Positions 1 through 10,007 of a DNA stretch of 64,000 nucleotides are shown here, piece after piece (within the stretch, counting starts at the first letter, position 1; each line of letters starts with the position of its first letter). Origin of the DNA: Treponema sp. Lineage in GTDB: Bacteria; Spirochaetota; Spirochaetia; Treponematales; Breznakiellaceae. The notes under the pieces were generated by a model that was not told where the DNA came from, ran no database searches, and saw only the letters and a list, made by a program, of their open reading frames with translations. The DNA lies in contig JAIRUQ010000015.1 of assembly GCA_031254315.1 (NCBI GenBank), forward strand, positions 27,868 to 91,867, read 5' to 3'. The position numbers and the translations under genes were made by a program.

Positions 1-838
1 TGCACAAAAGTTCAAGGTTCCTCTGGCTTGATTCATCAATGCCCATGTATTCGCTGTCGCGGTATACTTTTAGCGTCCTTATATGCGGAAGAACACTCTT
101 TGAAGTTGTATCAATATAATCCAATAAAGTTCCGGCAGAAATAATTTCGCTAGAGTTTTCTTCGAGACCGAAACTTTTAAGATTGGCAAGCCCAAATTGT
201 TTTTCAAGTCTTGTTTTTGCCTGCGCGATGTCAAAGAGCCAGTCGGCATGGCGGTTTAAGACGAGAGAACTGCGATCGTAAATCGCGGCGGCGATTTCTT
301 TTTCTTCTTCTAAAAGCGATTCCTGTATCAGCATCTCTTTTATTTGAAGGCGTTCAAGCTCCTGACGGAGTATTTCTCCTTCTTTGGGAAAGCAGGTTGA
401 AAAAAAATCGCCTGTAGAAATATCGATATATGAAAAAGAAAGTTCATTTTTATAGAAGGCAAGACAGCTCAGATAATTTGACGCGCCCCTGTCCAAAAAA
501 TCTTCATCGACTGTTGTGCCCGGCGTAATTACTTCTACGACATCGCGCTCCATTACCTTTTGCTTTTCACCGGAAGTGATCTGTTCACAGATAGCGATTT
601 TTTTTCCAAGTTTTAAAAGGCGGGCAATATATGACTTCGCCGCGTGATACGGTACGCCGCACATGGGAAGTCCGTTTCTGCTTGTAAGTGTAAGATTTAA
701 AAGAGCGGAAACTTCCTGCGCGTCCTGCGCGAACATTTCATAAAAATCACCCAGACGGAAGAAAAGGATATTCCCTTCCTGCTCTTTTTTGATGCGTCTG
801 TACTGTTCGAGCATTGGACTGGTGCGGGACAAATCCAT
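1..838 (-). CDS. mutS: DNA mismatch repair protein MutS, N-terminal part
   Basis: MutS binds mismatched DNA and starts methyl-independent or strand-directed repair with MutL. I translated the minus strand from the ATG at 838. The protein opens MDLSRTSPMLEQYRRIK and reaches the mismatch-stacking Phe-x-Glu motif as GDFYEMF (F32-Y33-E34), followed by GVPYHAAKSYI and the start of the connector domain (VDEDFLDRGASNY, DISTGDFF). About 279 of an expected 850-900 residues are present; the rest lies before base 1. It is missing from the ORF track only because it runs off the edge. It begins 6 bp after the skp stop, so it is probably the last gene of the tamB-bamA-skp-mutS operon. The Shine-Dalgarno sequence is weak, which suggests translational coupling. 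Confidence 0.95.
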   Translation of the reverse strand, partial: MDLSRTSPMLEQYRRIKKEQEGNILFFRLGDFYEMFAQDAQEVSALLNLTLTSRNGLPMCGVPYHAAKSYIARLLKLGKKIAICEQITSGEKQKVMERDVVEVITPGTTVDEDFLDRGASNYLSCLAFYKNELSFSYIDISTGDFFSTCFPKEGEILRQELERLQIKEMLIQESLLEEEKEIAAAIYDRSSLVLNRHADWLFDIAQAKTRLEKQFGLANLKSFGLEENSSEIISAGTLLDYIDTTSKSVLPHIRTLKVYRDSEYMGIDESSQRNLELLC

Positions 839-844
839 AACTAG

Positions 845-1372
845 CTAATTTCTGGATCGTGTACGCAAACTCTGAATTAGTCTATCCGTTATGTCAACAG
901 TTGGGCTGAACCAGACAATACCGGGAGTATCTTTCAAGTTAAATACCGCGCTACAGCCCTCGCTTTCGGCGATATAGCGAATTTCGTCATAAACTTGAGT
1001 CATAAACGATCCGGATTGCATAAGCCTTGCCTGGTCTCTTTGAAGCTCCGCTGTTTTTGTCTGATGATATTCCCTTAAAAATTCAGACCTTCTGTTGATC
1101 AGGTTTTCCAGTCTAAGAGCCTCTGTCTGATTGTCAGCAAGCTGAGCGTCGGCGTGCCTTGACCTTAGCTCCAGTATTTCGGCGGATAATCTGTTAATCT
1201 CATTCTGTACCCTTGTAGCACGTTCTTGGAATTCTCTTACAGCTCTTGATTCTTGAAAGAACGTCGTATAGACCCTAGGCAGATCAACTACCATAAACCG
1301 CGTAATCTGCTGACCGAATACTCCGGAAAGACAAACTACATTCAACAATAAAACTAATAAAATACGTTTCAT
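845..1372 (-). CDS. skp: Skp/OmpH-family periplasmic chaperone
   Basis: 175 residues with a Sec signal peptide (MKRILLVLLLNVVCLSGVFG, cleavage probably before QQ) and a long charged coiled-coil from about residue 40 to 125 (REFQERATRVQNEINRLSAE). That layout is typical of Skp/OmpH, the trimeric periplasmic holdase that shields unfolded outer-membrane proteins on the way to BamA. The C-terminal part (IRYIAESEGCSAVFNLKD) matches the OmpH C-terminal strand region. The gene starts 9 bp after bamA with a good AGGTGG ribosome site, so it should be co-expressed with bamA. In T. pallidum the equivalent position is TP0327 (from memory). Sequence identity within this family is low, so the call rests on architecture and context. 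Confidence 0.85.
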   Translation of the reverse strand: MKRILLVLLLNVVCLSGVFGQQITRFMVVDLPRVYTTFFQESRAVREFQERATRVQNEINRLSAEILELRSRHADAQLADNQTEALRLENLINRRSEFLREYHQTKTAELQRDQARLMQSGSFMTQVYDEIRYIAESEGCSAVFNLKDTPGIVWFSPTVDITDRLIQSLRTRSRN

Positions 1373-1381
1373 ACACCACCT

Positions 1382-3919
1382 CTAATATGATAAAACAAAT
1401 GACATTACAAGGTCTAGTCCCATTGCCGGATTATTCGGGTCCCCAAAAATAGCTCCCGGTTCCCATTTTATATTACCGTTGACAATTGTAAAGCGTTTTA
1501 GAAGGCTAAGGCGGATTGGGAATTGCGGCATTGTAAACCTAAAACCGCCTCCAAAGCTAAATCTCATATTTTCTATGGTAAAATTGTCATCTCCCTCATG
1601 GTTCTGTCCAAAATAATAGCCCTGCGTTTTTTCTACACCTGCGGCATCAAAAAATAAATCAAATGATAAAATACCGCGTACTACAGGAAATCGTAATTCT
1701 ACCCAGCTATCCAACAGCAAGAGTCCTTTATTACGGTACTCGGTGTTCCAGCCCCTTCCTACAAACATACCATCTACAGCAAGTTTATTTGCGTCTTCAA
1801 TCGTTGGGGTTCCCCTGCCGGGTTGTCCAAAAAGCACTGATAACCCCACATGTAAGCCCAATACGCTTTTAAAATTCCATGAATCCGTTACGGGAACATC
1901 AAACAATGTCAAAAAATATTCAGCTTTTGAATCGTTTTTAATATAATGTTCTCTTTCGTTCTCCAAAATACCGTATAATCCTGTACGGTTAAAAAGATAA
2001 TATCCGCGCGAAGGATCGTAGAAAATGTCGCGTTGATCAAGAGAAAACGATAACCATAATGAATTTTTTGGCATCCATGTGTTGTTGCCCGCTCTAAGCG
2101 CCGGATCAAAAGGTCTGTATAATTCGTCATTATATGTATTTCTTATTATACCCGCGCGTCCTCCTCCGCTTATGCCAAAGATACCAAAAAAGGTACTCCA
2201 TCTGTAGCCGGTGGAAAGACCCAAAGAAATATACAGCTGATCATAGGACATTAAATAATCCCTCGGAGGAAGATATCTGTTATTTGCATATTCTTCGCGG
2301 GAATTAAAACCATCAGGATAAGCGTAGTCTTCATCGCCATTAAAGAAAGGAGCGTGATTATTCATAGTCGCATAACGTTTTGAATAATTGGTGGAAAAAT
2401 CAGCGCCCAAAGAAAGCGGAAGCCCAAACGCCCATCTATGCAGATAATTTAACGAGACTGTAAGTGAATCAATAACTGACGAGTTTATTTCGGCTCCAAG
2501 TTCGTTCCCGCTTCCAGCGACATTACGATCATTCCATTTAATAAGACCGGATATTGGGAATGCGTTAGGGTCGGCGCTCCCGGAAAAGGTTAAGCCAAAT
2601 TGAATGTCAGAAGTCATCTGTTCTTCAAAAGTAAACACCAAATCCATAAGGTTCTCGGTGCTTCCCTGAAGCGTGTCCGGCATGATCATTGAAAAATATT
2701 GCAGATTATAAAGGTTTCGCATAGCTTCCATAACCTTGGTTTTTGAGAATACATCTCCCGGTTCCAATGGAATTTCCCTTAAAATTACATGCGATTTTGT
2801 TTTAGAATTTCCGATTATAATAATATTTTCTATGTAAGCCCTGCTTCTTTCTACAATGGTAACAGTATAAGAAAGCGTATTTGTTTGAATATCTTTGTTA
2901 GGCGTTCTTATTATTGAATTATAAATATATCCGTTTTCATAATAAAGATCGGCGACACGCTGTAAATCCATTTCTACTTTTGTCATATTGACAATTTCAT
3001 CAACTTTTGACGTTACAAGTCTTTCAAGCTGTTCTGTTGTAAAAATAATGTTGCCTTCGAATGTAACTCCGCCAAACTTGAATTCACTGCCCTCTTCTAT
3101 CATGAAGGTAAGAACCAAATTGGTTCCACGATCATTACTGTCATAAGTGCGGGTAACATCCCTTACAATAGCGTCTATATATCCCCTGTCTCTGTAATAC
3201 TTGGTTATTGTTTCCCTGTCAGCTATAAGTTTTGTTTCCTGAAAAGCCCCGTCACTTAAAATAAAGGATTTAGCTTTTAAAGAAAGTTGGCTTCTCAGCG
3301 TATTGCTGGGAAATCGCGTATTCCCCTGAAAATTAATCTTTGATATTGATATTCTTTCATTCTCAGTAATATGAAAAATAAGATTTATTGTTGAATCCCC
3401 GGCTTGTGTTTCTGATGACGTAATAGATACGTTTGGATAACCTTTTTCTATGTATTTGTTGATAAGCGCCTGAATATCCGCCCTGATCTTCGCCTGATTG
3501 TAAATGTCATTTACCCTGGAAGTTAATACCTCCTGAAGTTCCCTGGGGCGAAGACCGGAGTTTCCGACAAAGCTGATCCTTCCGATAACAGGTCTTTCAA
3601 CTACGCTAAACCTGATAATTACTTCATTACCTGAGGAAGTCGCACGATGGATGCTTGGCTCTATACGGTCAAAATATTCAAGGGCATAGAGTTTCCCCTG
3701 CATTTCCCAGAAAATATTTTCGTCAAAGTTACGCCCCTTGTAGGGAGACATAATCTCGTCAAGTTCTCTCTGCGTCATATTTCTTAATCCAGAAAAAACA
3801 ATATCCCTTATGGGTTTGCCCTGATACCAGCTCCAGTCCTCAGCCTCTTGGGACTCTTCTTGAGAAAAAGCAAATACGGTAATTGTGAGCAACAAAAAAG
3901 CAAAAACTCTAACTCTCAT
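1382..3919 (-). CDS. bamA: Outer-membrane protein assembly factor BamA
   Basis: BamA is the central beta-barrel insertase of the outer membrane. The 845-residue product has a signal peptide (to about residue 20), then five POTRA domains at roughly 33-108, 109-187, 188-279, 280-360 and 361-436. Each shows the typical core (for example IVFSGLRNMT, ISFVGNSGLR, INFQGNTRF, VTFEGNIIF, IIIIGNSKTK). A C-terminal barrel of about 400 residues follows and ends in an aromatic residue (VMSFVLSY). The conserved loop-6 VRGF-type motif appears as VGRGW. The start is supported by an AGGAG site. It lies 8 bp downstream of the TamB-like gene and 9 bp upstream of skp, so the three form an envelope-biogenesis operon. 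The orthologue in T. pallidum is Tp92/TP0326. Confidence 0.96.
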   Translation of the reverse strand: MRVRVFAFLLLTITVFAFSQEESQEAEDWSWYQGKPIRDIVFSGLRNMTQRELDEIMSPYKGRNFDENIFWEMQGKLYALEYFDRIEPSIHRATSSGNEVIIRFSVVERPVIGRISFVGNSGLRPRELQEVLTSRVNDIYNQAKIRADIQALINKYIEKGYPNVSITSSETQAGDSTINLIFHITENERISISKINFQGNTRFPSNTLRSQLSLKAKSFILSDGAFQETKLIADRETITKYYRDRGYIDAIVRDVTRTYDSNDRGTNLVLTFMIEEGSEFKFGGVTFEGNIIFTTEQLERLVTSKVDEIVNMTKVEMDLQRVADLYYENGYIYNSIIRTPNKDIQTNTLSYTVTIVERSRAYIENIIIIGNSKTKSHVILREIPLEPGDVFSKTKVMEAMRNLYNLQYFSMIMPDTLQGSTENLMDLVFTFEEQMTSDIQFGLTFSGSADPNAFPISGLIKWNDRNVAGSGNELGAEINSSVIDSLTVSLNYLHRWAFGLPLSLGADFSTNYSKRYATMNNHAPFFNGDEDYAYPDGFNSREEYANNRYLPPRDYLMSYDQLYISLGLSTGYRWSTFFGIFGISGGGRAGIIRNTYNDELYRPFDPALRAGNNTWMPKNSLWLSFSLDQRDIFYDPSRGYYLFNRTGLYGILENEREHYIKNDSKAEYFLTLFDVPVTDSWNFKSVLGLHVGLSVLFGQPGRGTPTIEDANKLAVDGMFVGRGWNTEYRNKGLLLLDSWVELRFPVVRGILSFDLFFDAAGVEKTQGYYFGQNHEGDDNFTIENMRFSFGGGFRFTMPQFPIRLSLLKRFTIVNGNIKWEPGAIFGDPNNPAMGLDLVMSFVLSY

Positions 3920-3927
3920 TAAAACTC

Positions 3928-6900
3928 CTAAAATGACTTACTCCAGCTTAGAGTAATTGAATTATCGCTCACCCACAAATTTTCCGGGTGATATGGGAAA
4001 AAATCCCAACGGATATTGACAAAAGGAGTGTTCAACTCAATTCCGATATCCGGTTCAAACGTTAAACCGCCCAATAAAGTGCTGTTTTCATCATATCTCA
4101 TTGTGAGCGTCCCTTGGATAAACATATCCTGTCCTATGTACTTACCTATGAAAACAGTTGTATTATCGAAATAGTTACCTACACTATTACTTCTGTCAAC
4201 AGGTGTCTGCCCAAGATTGCTGGCTCCGGTTACAACCGCGTTTTGTAGAAATCTTGTCCTTACACTGAACATATCCAACCCAAATAAGTCCCTTACTTTC
4301 CGCTCAAATTGCCGTAAAGACACAAATTGCGCAAAAACATCCGAACTTGTGATAAATTGGGTCAAAAGATCAGTTGTTGAGATGAGAATTAAACGCTGAA
4401 CTTCTTCAGAATTTTCATCTCCCTGAACAATATTGAAATTCTGTCCTAACATAGAATAAATTTCAAGTTGAGTCAAGCTGGGGTATGCTTCAAAACGCGG
4501 TTGAAAACTGAATAACGGCTGATTATCAATAACCATAGAGATTGTTACAGGACCCGACTCCGAACGGTCGCGGATTTCGGCTCTTGCAGTCAGGCGGGGA
4601 TCAAATTGGGTCTCATTCTCCCTGAAAACTATGCTCCCTTGCCGTATATAAAAGGTACGGTCAAAGTAATTTAGTTCCCCCGATCTTATCTTAACATCGC
4701 TGATCAACGAAAATTGTCCCGCCTGAGAATCACTGGAAATACGAATTACAGTTCCCATTTCGGGATTTGCCCTTAAAATTGGACTGTTGGTAGGCCAGAC
4801 AAATTCCACCATGGAACCTGTGGTAACAGCTAACTCTACAATCATGTTAATAGTCATATTGTCAGGGTTTTCAGCCTCCGTAATAACCCCGATTTCATCC
4901 ATATTCAGACCAAGTTCAGTTTCATGCGCTAAAAGAGAGCCTCTTAACTCTATCAAGGACTCCATTCCGTTGAAGTTAAAATTAAGGTTCCCGGAAGCTG
5001 TCCCATTAGCAAGAAACCCTACTACGTTGATGTCATAGGGAATTGGAGTTTCCCTCGGGATAGAAATATCAAGACCGGTGTTTACAGGAGCCCAATTTTC
5101 AAAAATAAACCAGCCGTTTAAATTTGCACTACCGCTACCGGAAACAGTAACTACAGGACCAAAAGTCATTTCATAGCCTTCCGCGAGAACGTTAAAAGGA
5201 GCCGCTCTTAATTCTTCTGGTAAATAATTTGGAATCAGAAAGCGAAAACTTGTTCCCCTTGCTGTCCCGAAAAATTCAGGATTTCCCACAGGACCTCTTA
5301 TATCAATCTGTCCGCTGACATAACCTCCTGCAATTGAAAATTCCTGCTCATCGGCAGTTAATGCCCATAACGACGGCATATCAATATAAAAGTTATTGCA
5401 ACGGGCGTCCAAAATTCCGTCTTTAAACGTCCCTAAAATAGCCCCGCGTATCGGAACCGGATCGGAAAGCCCCATGAAAAAATTACCGTCGCTGTCCATT
5501 TCCAGCCTGATCATATCCTTTACGCCGCCTGAAAGTGAAATCGCCCCCTCGTTACCTGCAAATTCAAAAAGAAACTCATCTTGATCCATTTTTCCAAAAA
5601 CAATATCCGTAAACTTAAGGGTTCCGTCAAAGTTATTGACGGCTTGCGTTAATTCCAACCATGAATCAACCTGACCGAAATTTGCGTCAAATTCCATTTT
5701 TCCCTCTACCCGTTTTCCGTTTGCATAACCTTGGATGTCAGCTCTCGCCATAGCGGTTCCTTCACTTCTGCTTAATACTAATTCCGGTAAAAGCACTCTG
5801 ATCTTCGCATAGTCCATCTTTAGATTTCGTATTATTAATTCATCATTGGAAACATTAGCGATAACAGACATTTGAACAGGATCGTTTCCCACCCTTGAAG
5901 CAAGCGATATTAAGTTAAGGCGCGCGTTAAATGATTCGATAGAATCCCACAAGACCGCGGCGTCCGCGCTGATTAAAACAGGAGTATTTAATTTTACAAA
6001 ACGGTTAACATGCATATTGGAAACAGACATATCAAGGCTGATATGTTCATCTCTAAAGATGCCGTCAAAAAAATAAAACTCTCCGGCTTCTTTTCCGTCT
6101 GTTATGTCTATAAAAAATTCAATGGTTGAAAAATCAATATCCCAGCCAAAGTCCGCTTTTCCGGTAAGCGTACCGACAGCATCATTGTATAATATATCCT
6201 TGAAATTCGCACCCTTCTGATCCGCGGCTCCTGTTATTTTAAGAAAGTCGTTTCCTGCAGGCGAGTTTGCCTCTCTTGCCGCAAAACGGTTTACATCGAC
6301 ATTCCAGAAATCTCGTGCGTTAAAGCGCAATGTTGTGTAAAAATTGAGGTAAACAGGCTTTGAATTTACAGGTATCGGATAATCAATGCCCTCTACATAA
6401 CCTGATATCGCGCCTGAACTTGACGCATTCCCATAGACATGAAGCCCTGCAGGATCGCTAATTATCAACGTGTTTCTGTCAAGTATTTGCCCATCTACAT
6501 TCCATGCCAGATCCTGATAATTCGCGTTTACTTTAAAAACAAGCTCCATAGGATTAGCAAAATTTATATTCGCGGATAAATAAAAATCATGCTCGCTTCC
6601 CTTGAATATACCTTCACTTAATGTAAACTGACGATCCGTACCTGACAATGATAGCAATCCGCTTTTAGAACCGATATTAAATTCAATACTTGGTGCATTA
6701 TACACAATATTGTTAAAGTCAGTAGAAAAGAAAATCTCGGTGTTAATCGAAGAATCCTTAAGAAGCGGACGGACTGCGGGTAAAAGATTTAAGTCATCAG
6801 AAAAGGGGCGGAAAACTTCAGCTATTTCAAAAAGTGAAACAGAATCTAACGCAAGGGTGGCTTCGAGTTGCCGGGGATCATTGCTATAGACAGCGTCAAG

Positions 6901-8391
6901 ATATACATCTCCTTTGTCTTTTATAAAAGCGGAAGCGGTTACAACCGTATCTTTTTGGGAGGGATATAAAAAAATGTCCATATTATCAAACTGCGCCCGC
7001 GCGATTTTAATTTGTTCTCCCGCTATGTGAACTTCTCCTTTATTTGTTGATACATTAAAAACAGCGTTAACATCTTCATCGCCTGTAAGACTGAATCTGT
7101 CAAAAGAGAGATTCCCATTGCAAGTAAGGGGAGAAAAACCGATGTTTCCTCTTGCCTGTACAGCTCCGCTAAAAAAAGCGTTCCTGCTTGAAGGAGAAAA
7201 AAAGGCAAGGCGGAAATTATTAATAACTGCCGATTTATCATTTCCGTATATGTCAATTAAAATTGAATCGGCTGAGTTTTCTCCCCTTAAGCCGTTAATA
7301 TCAACAACGTAATTCAAACGTTCATTTTCATAACTCAGCGACGAATTTCCTGTTATCTGCATTGAAAGCAAATCTTTTACATTATTCATATTATGGGGAA
7401 AAATCAGTATTTCGCTTGGCTTAAAATTATCAAGTTGTACTTCCGCCGATACGTCTTTTGTTCCTATGTTGTATTGAAAAAAGAACGTATTATCTTCTGC
7501 AGGACTGTTTACCGTAAATGTATCATTATTATAAAATATGTTAATATTAAAAGGAATCATGTTAAATAAAGGACTGGTAGTTACGTTATTTACAGGAGGG
7601 TTAAAAAAAGACGTTGATTTTTTTACTCCGTCCTGCTGGGAGCATGTCATATAGTAAACTGAAACTTCAGCGTTTCCGTCATTTAAATCGGTTGAATATG
7701 TCCCGTTAAGACCTGCGTCTGTCGCGATAATAATTGTCTTTTCCAGAATGTCAGCTAACTTGACCTCAGCGTAAAACCTTCCGAACACTTCAACTTTACC
7801 CTTATTCTCTTTCAGGTTAAGATTCATATTCTCTATTTTGTACGCTGAATAACCGTCAACAATATTAATGTTTAAATGCTGGATTTGATAATCGGCATTA
7901 CGGGGAAGAAAGTCGGATAGTTTATTCACGGAAGTCGTTTCATTATCGTTTTCTTTTGCTTTAATTAGAGAGGTCAATATATCTATAGTTTCCTTATCTT
8001 TTTCAGTATCTATGTTAATTTCCGGCTGTACTATTTGAACGGTACGGATAAATGTTTTTTTCTTTAACAGTAACTCAATTATGGAATAGTGAATTCTGAC
8101 GCGGTAAACCGTAAAGAGCGGAATCTCGCCTTTCTTAAAAGAAAGATTTCTTATATCAAAGGAGCCAAAAAATGACGGTCGCAACGATGAATAATGTATA
8201 TTAAGACCTGTATATTCTTCCAGTTTTTCGATAAATTCAACGCGGAGCCTTTGCATTTCCTGTGCGAGAGCGGTCTGTATCGGCTTTAAAGCAACCGCAG
8301 AAACGGCAACTAAGACAAAAAAGACGAGAATTTTTATATAGACTAAACGGGGAACCTTGTTTTTCCCGTCTTTTTTAATAAAAATTGACAA
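3928..8391 (-). CDS. TamB/AsmA-like intermembrane transport protein (DUF490 type)
   Basis: 1487 residues with one N-terminal signal anchor (about residues 15-36, LVYIKILVFFVLVAVSAVAL), a very long beta-strand-rich body and a C-terminal TamB-like domain ending in an aromatic residue (ITLSWSKSF). TamB-family proteins form hydrophobic grooves spanning the periplasm and are implicated in phospholipid transfer and, with a BamA-family partner, outer-membrane protein assembly. Here the neighbour is bamA itself, 8 bp downstream, as in spirochaetes that lack TamA. The start codon is TTG at 8391, with an AAGGAAT ribosome site 7-8 bases upstream. The length fits bridge-like proteins. The order matches my recollection of TP0325-TP0326. 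The exact cargo cannot be told from sequence. Confidence 0.88.
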   Translation of the reverse strand: MSIFIKKDGKNKVPRLVYIKILVFFVLVAVSAVALKPIQTALAQEMQRLRVEFIEKLEEYTGLNIHYSSLRPSFFGSFDIRNLSFKKGEIPLFTVYRVRIHYSIIELLLKKKTFIRTVQIVQPEINIDTEKDKETIDILTSLIKAKENDNETTSVNKLSDFLPRNADYQIQHLNINIVDGYSAYKIENMNLNLKENKGKVEVFGRFYAEVKLADILEKTIIIATDAGLNGTYSTDLNDGNAEVSVYYMTCSQQDGVKKSTSFFNPPVNNVTTSPLFNMIPFNINIFYNNDTFTVNSPAEDNTFFFQYNIGTKDVSAEVQLDNFKPSEILIFPHNMNNVKDLLSMQITGNSSLSYENERLNYVVDINGLRGENSADSILIDIYGNDKSAVINNFRLAFFSPSSRNAFFSGAVQARGNIGFSPLTCNGNLSFDRFSLTGDEDVNAVFNVSTNKGEVHIAGEQIKIARAQFDNMDIFLYPSQKDTVVTASAFIKDKGDVYLDAVYSNDPRQLEATLALDSVSLFEIAEVFRPFSDDLNLLPAVRPLLKDSSINTEIFFSTDFNNIVYNAPSIEFNIGSKSGLLSLSGTDRQFTLSEGIFKGSEHDFYLSANINFANPMELVFKVNANYQDLAWNVDGQILDRNTLIISDPAGLHVYGNASSSGAISGYVEGIDYPIPVNSKPVYLNFYTTLRFNARDFWNVDVNRFAAREANSPAGNDFLKITGAADQKGANFKDILYNDAVGTLTGKADFGWDIDFSTIEFFIDITDGKEAGEFYFFDGIFRDEHISLDMSVSNMHVNRFVKLNTPVLISADAAVLWDSIESFNARLNLISLASRVGNDPVQMSVIANVSNDELIIRNLKMDYAKIRVLLPELVLSRSEGTAMARADIQGYANGKRVEGKMEFDANFGQVDSWLELTQAVNNFDGTLKFTDIVFGKMDQDEFLFEFAGNEGAISLSGGVKDMIRLEMDSDGNFFMGLSDPVPIRGAILGTFKDGILDARCNNFYIDMPSLWALTADEQEFSIAGGYVSGQIDIRGPVGNPEFFGTARGTSFRFLIPNYLPEELRAAPFNVLAEGYEMTFGPVVTVSGSGSANLNGWFIFENWAPVNTGLDISIPRETPIPYDINVVGFLANGTASGNLNFNFNGMESLIELRGSLLAHETELGLNMDEIGVITEAENPDNMTINMIVELAVTTGSMVEFVWPTNSPILRANPEMGTVIRISSDSQAGQFSLISDVKIRSGELNYFDRTFYIRQGSIVFRENETQFDPRLTARAEIRDRSESGPVTISMVIDNQPLFSFQPRFEAYPSLTQLEIYSMLGQNFNIVQGDENSEEVQRLILISTTDLLTQFITSSDVFAQFVSLRQFERKVRDLFGLDMFSVRTRFLQNAVVTGASNLGQTPVDRSNSVGNYFDNTTVFIGKYIGQDMFIQGTLTMRYDENSTLLGGLTFEPDIGIELNTPFVNIRWDFFPYHPENLWVSDNSITLSWSKSF

Positions 8392-8457
8392 AATTATTCC
8401 TTAATATTGCTCCCTATAATTATAATACCTTAACAGGCAAAAAGTCACAGAATTGCC

Positions 8458-8486
8458 TTTAAAAAAGGTGAGAATTGTGATATTAT
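8458..8486 (+). promoter_or_regulatory. Candidate sigma70-type promoter with extended -10, upstream of tmk
   Basis: TGaTATTAT (hexamer 8481-8486) is an extended -10. A poor -35 (TTTAAA, 8458) lies 17 bp upstream. The predicted start of transcription falls 1-2 bases before the tmk ATG, and there is no Shine-Dalgarno sequence in between, so the transcript could be essentially leaderless. Confidence 0.4.
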
Positions 8487-8494
8487 ACCTGTAA

Positions 8495-9286
8495 ATGAAC
8501 AATCTTCGAGAATCTAGTCTAATACCACGCAGTTATGTTCCGGCTGAAACAAGCCAAAATATCCGAAGGTCAGGTCTAAAACCTATAGTAAATTTACTCT
8601 CGGATGTGCCTCCGCTTGAGTATAGTTCAAAGTTGAAGACACCGTTGGGAGTTGTTCCGGGGAATATCATTCCCAATTTCGCGGTATTGGAAGGCGGAGA
8701 TGGGAGTGGAACCACTACACAGCTATCTTTACTCACCGAACGCCTTAAAAATACTGAAAAACCTGTGTTTTTTCCCACTTTTGAGCCTACAGACGGTCAA
8801 ATTGGCGCTCTAATACGCTCTGCGCTGAGAAAAGAACTGCCTCTTAACCCCGAAACCCTCGCTATGCTCTTCGCCTGCGACAGAAATGAGCATTTATACG
8901 GTGATGACGGTATCATCGTGCGTGTAAACAGGGGGGAACTTGTCGTCAGCGACAGATATGTCTGCTCTTCTCTGGTTTATCAGGGGATTGAATGTGGTGA
9001 TGAACTGCCGATGGCTCTTAATTCGCGCTTTGGCATACCGCAAGTTACGATTTTTCTGGATGTTGAGCCGGAAATTGCCCTCGCCAGAGTGAACAAGAGA
9101 AAGACCCTCGATATATACGAATACAGAGAATTTCAGGAAAAAGTACGCGATAGATACAGAGCCGTTTTGGATAATTACAGCAGTATGGGGGCAAGAGTGG
9201 AAACAATAGACGCCTCAAAGAGCATCGAAGAAGTGTCCGATCAGGTGTGGAGTATTATTTCAAGTCTGCCGATATTTAAGTTATAG
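8495..9286 (+). CDS. tmk: Thymidylate kinase
   Basis: Thymidylate kinase phosphorylates dTMP to dTDP with ATP in DNA precursor synthesis. The P-loop is GGDGSGTTT at residues 67-75, in the EGGDGSGTTTQ context typical of the family. The DRY-type dTMP-binding segment (SDRYVCSSLVYQG) and the LID-like region (FLDVEPEIALARVNKRKTLDIYE) are clear. The protein is 263 residues, longer than the usual 205-215, because about 60 residues precede the kinase core. No ATG lies between the first codon and the P-loop, though an in-frame TTG near 8645 (LGVVPGNII) could give a normal-length enzyme. It shares its TAG stop with the GTG start of the next gene. Confidence 0.9.
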   Translation: MNNLRESSLIPRSYVPAETSQNIRRSGLKPIVNLLSDVPPLEYSSKLKTPLGVVPGNIIPNFAVLEGGDGSGTTTQLSLLTERLKNTEKPVFFPTFEPTDGQIGALIRSALRKELPLNPETLAMLFACDRNEHLYGDDGIIVRVNRGELVVSDRYVCSSLVYQGIECGDELPMALNSRFGIPQVTIFLDVEPEIALARVNKRKTLDIYEYREFQEKVRDRYRAVLDNYSSMGARVETIDASKSIEEVSDQVWSIISSLPIFKL

Positions 9287-9894
9287 TGAAAATAGCCATT
9301 CGAATAACCGCCGTCCTCGTTCTGTTTGCCATAGCAATTCCGGCAAACGGATATTTTGTAACCTACAAAGAGCAGTATTACAGGCTCTTTCATTTGCATT
9401 ATATTCAGTCCCCCGATGATACCATGGAAAACATATACTGGCTGGAACATGCCCTTAGGGCTGATTTCGCCAATCCTCTTCACGCTCTTACCTTAATCGA
9501 AAACGAAATCCAGTGGGAAAAATACCGCTATCTTTTTAATATGCACATAAATCTAAAAATGATAGAACAGTACATTTTCTTGGGCAACAAATGGAACAAA
9601 CGTAACGCTTATTTCTACAATGCCCATTTTAGGGACCAAAATCTTGAAAGTCTTGAAACAGCAGAAACCTGCTACCGCACCGCTCTTTATTACTGGGATG
9701 AGGCTTTAAACTGGGCGCAGAGGGCAAACGAAAGGCGCTTTAGGTGGATTGATCTGTCCGGCATTCATTTCTGGCAGGACGAAGCTTTCAGGATAGAAAA
9801 TGGTTCGCTAAACTACCGCAGAACCATTGAGCGTGAACTGCAATTCCTGCAAAGAGTACGCGAAAGATTTCAAGCAATGGAAAACTACTATTAG
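9286..9894 (+). CDS. Secreted protein of unknown function, downstream of tmk
   Basis: 202 residues starting at GTG 9286, which overlaps the last base of the tmk stop, so the two are translationally coupled. A Sec signal peptide is evident (MKIAIRITAVLVLFAIAIPANG, cleavage before YFVTY). The mature part is rich in Tyr, Trp, His and charged helices (YWDEALNWAQRANERR, RERFQAMENYY) and looks all-alpha, perhaps TPR-like. No catalytic motif is visible. I recall T. pallidum also having an uncharacterised gene next to tmk (TP0355), but this was not checked. Function unknown; periplasmic location is inferred from the signal peptide. Confidence 0.75.
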   Translation: MKIAIRITAVLVLFAIAIPANGYFVTYKEQYYRLFHLHYIQSPDDTMENIYWLEHALRADFANPLHALTLIENEIQWEKYRYLFNMHINLKMIEQYIFLGNKWNKRNAYFYNAHFRDQNLESLETAETCYRTALYYWDEALNWAQRANERRFRWIDLSGIHFWQDEAFRIENGSLNYRRTIERELQFLQRVRERFQAMENYY

Positions 9895-9912
9895 GCAGTC
9901 TTTTCCAAATAC

Positions 9913-9999
9913 TCACACAAAGGCACAAAGAGAGGATAACAAGAATAGATAAAATTTCCCCTTCTTCCCCTCTTTCTCTTCCTTCGTGCCTTTGTGTGA
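9913..9999. repeat. Dispersed palindromic intergenic repeat, CACAAAG type
   Basis: TCACACAAAGGCACAAAG on the left is answered by CTTCGTGCCTTTGTGTGA on the right, around a purine/pyrimidine-rich centre (87 bp). It sits between the convergent tmk operon and ligA. The same arms recur at 12050, 49969, 54572 and 63404, and related CACGGAG arms recur at 12203, 16027, 61636 and 63231. Confidence 0.85.
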
Positions 10000-10007
10000 A
10001 AATATTC

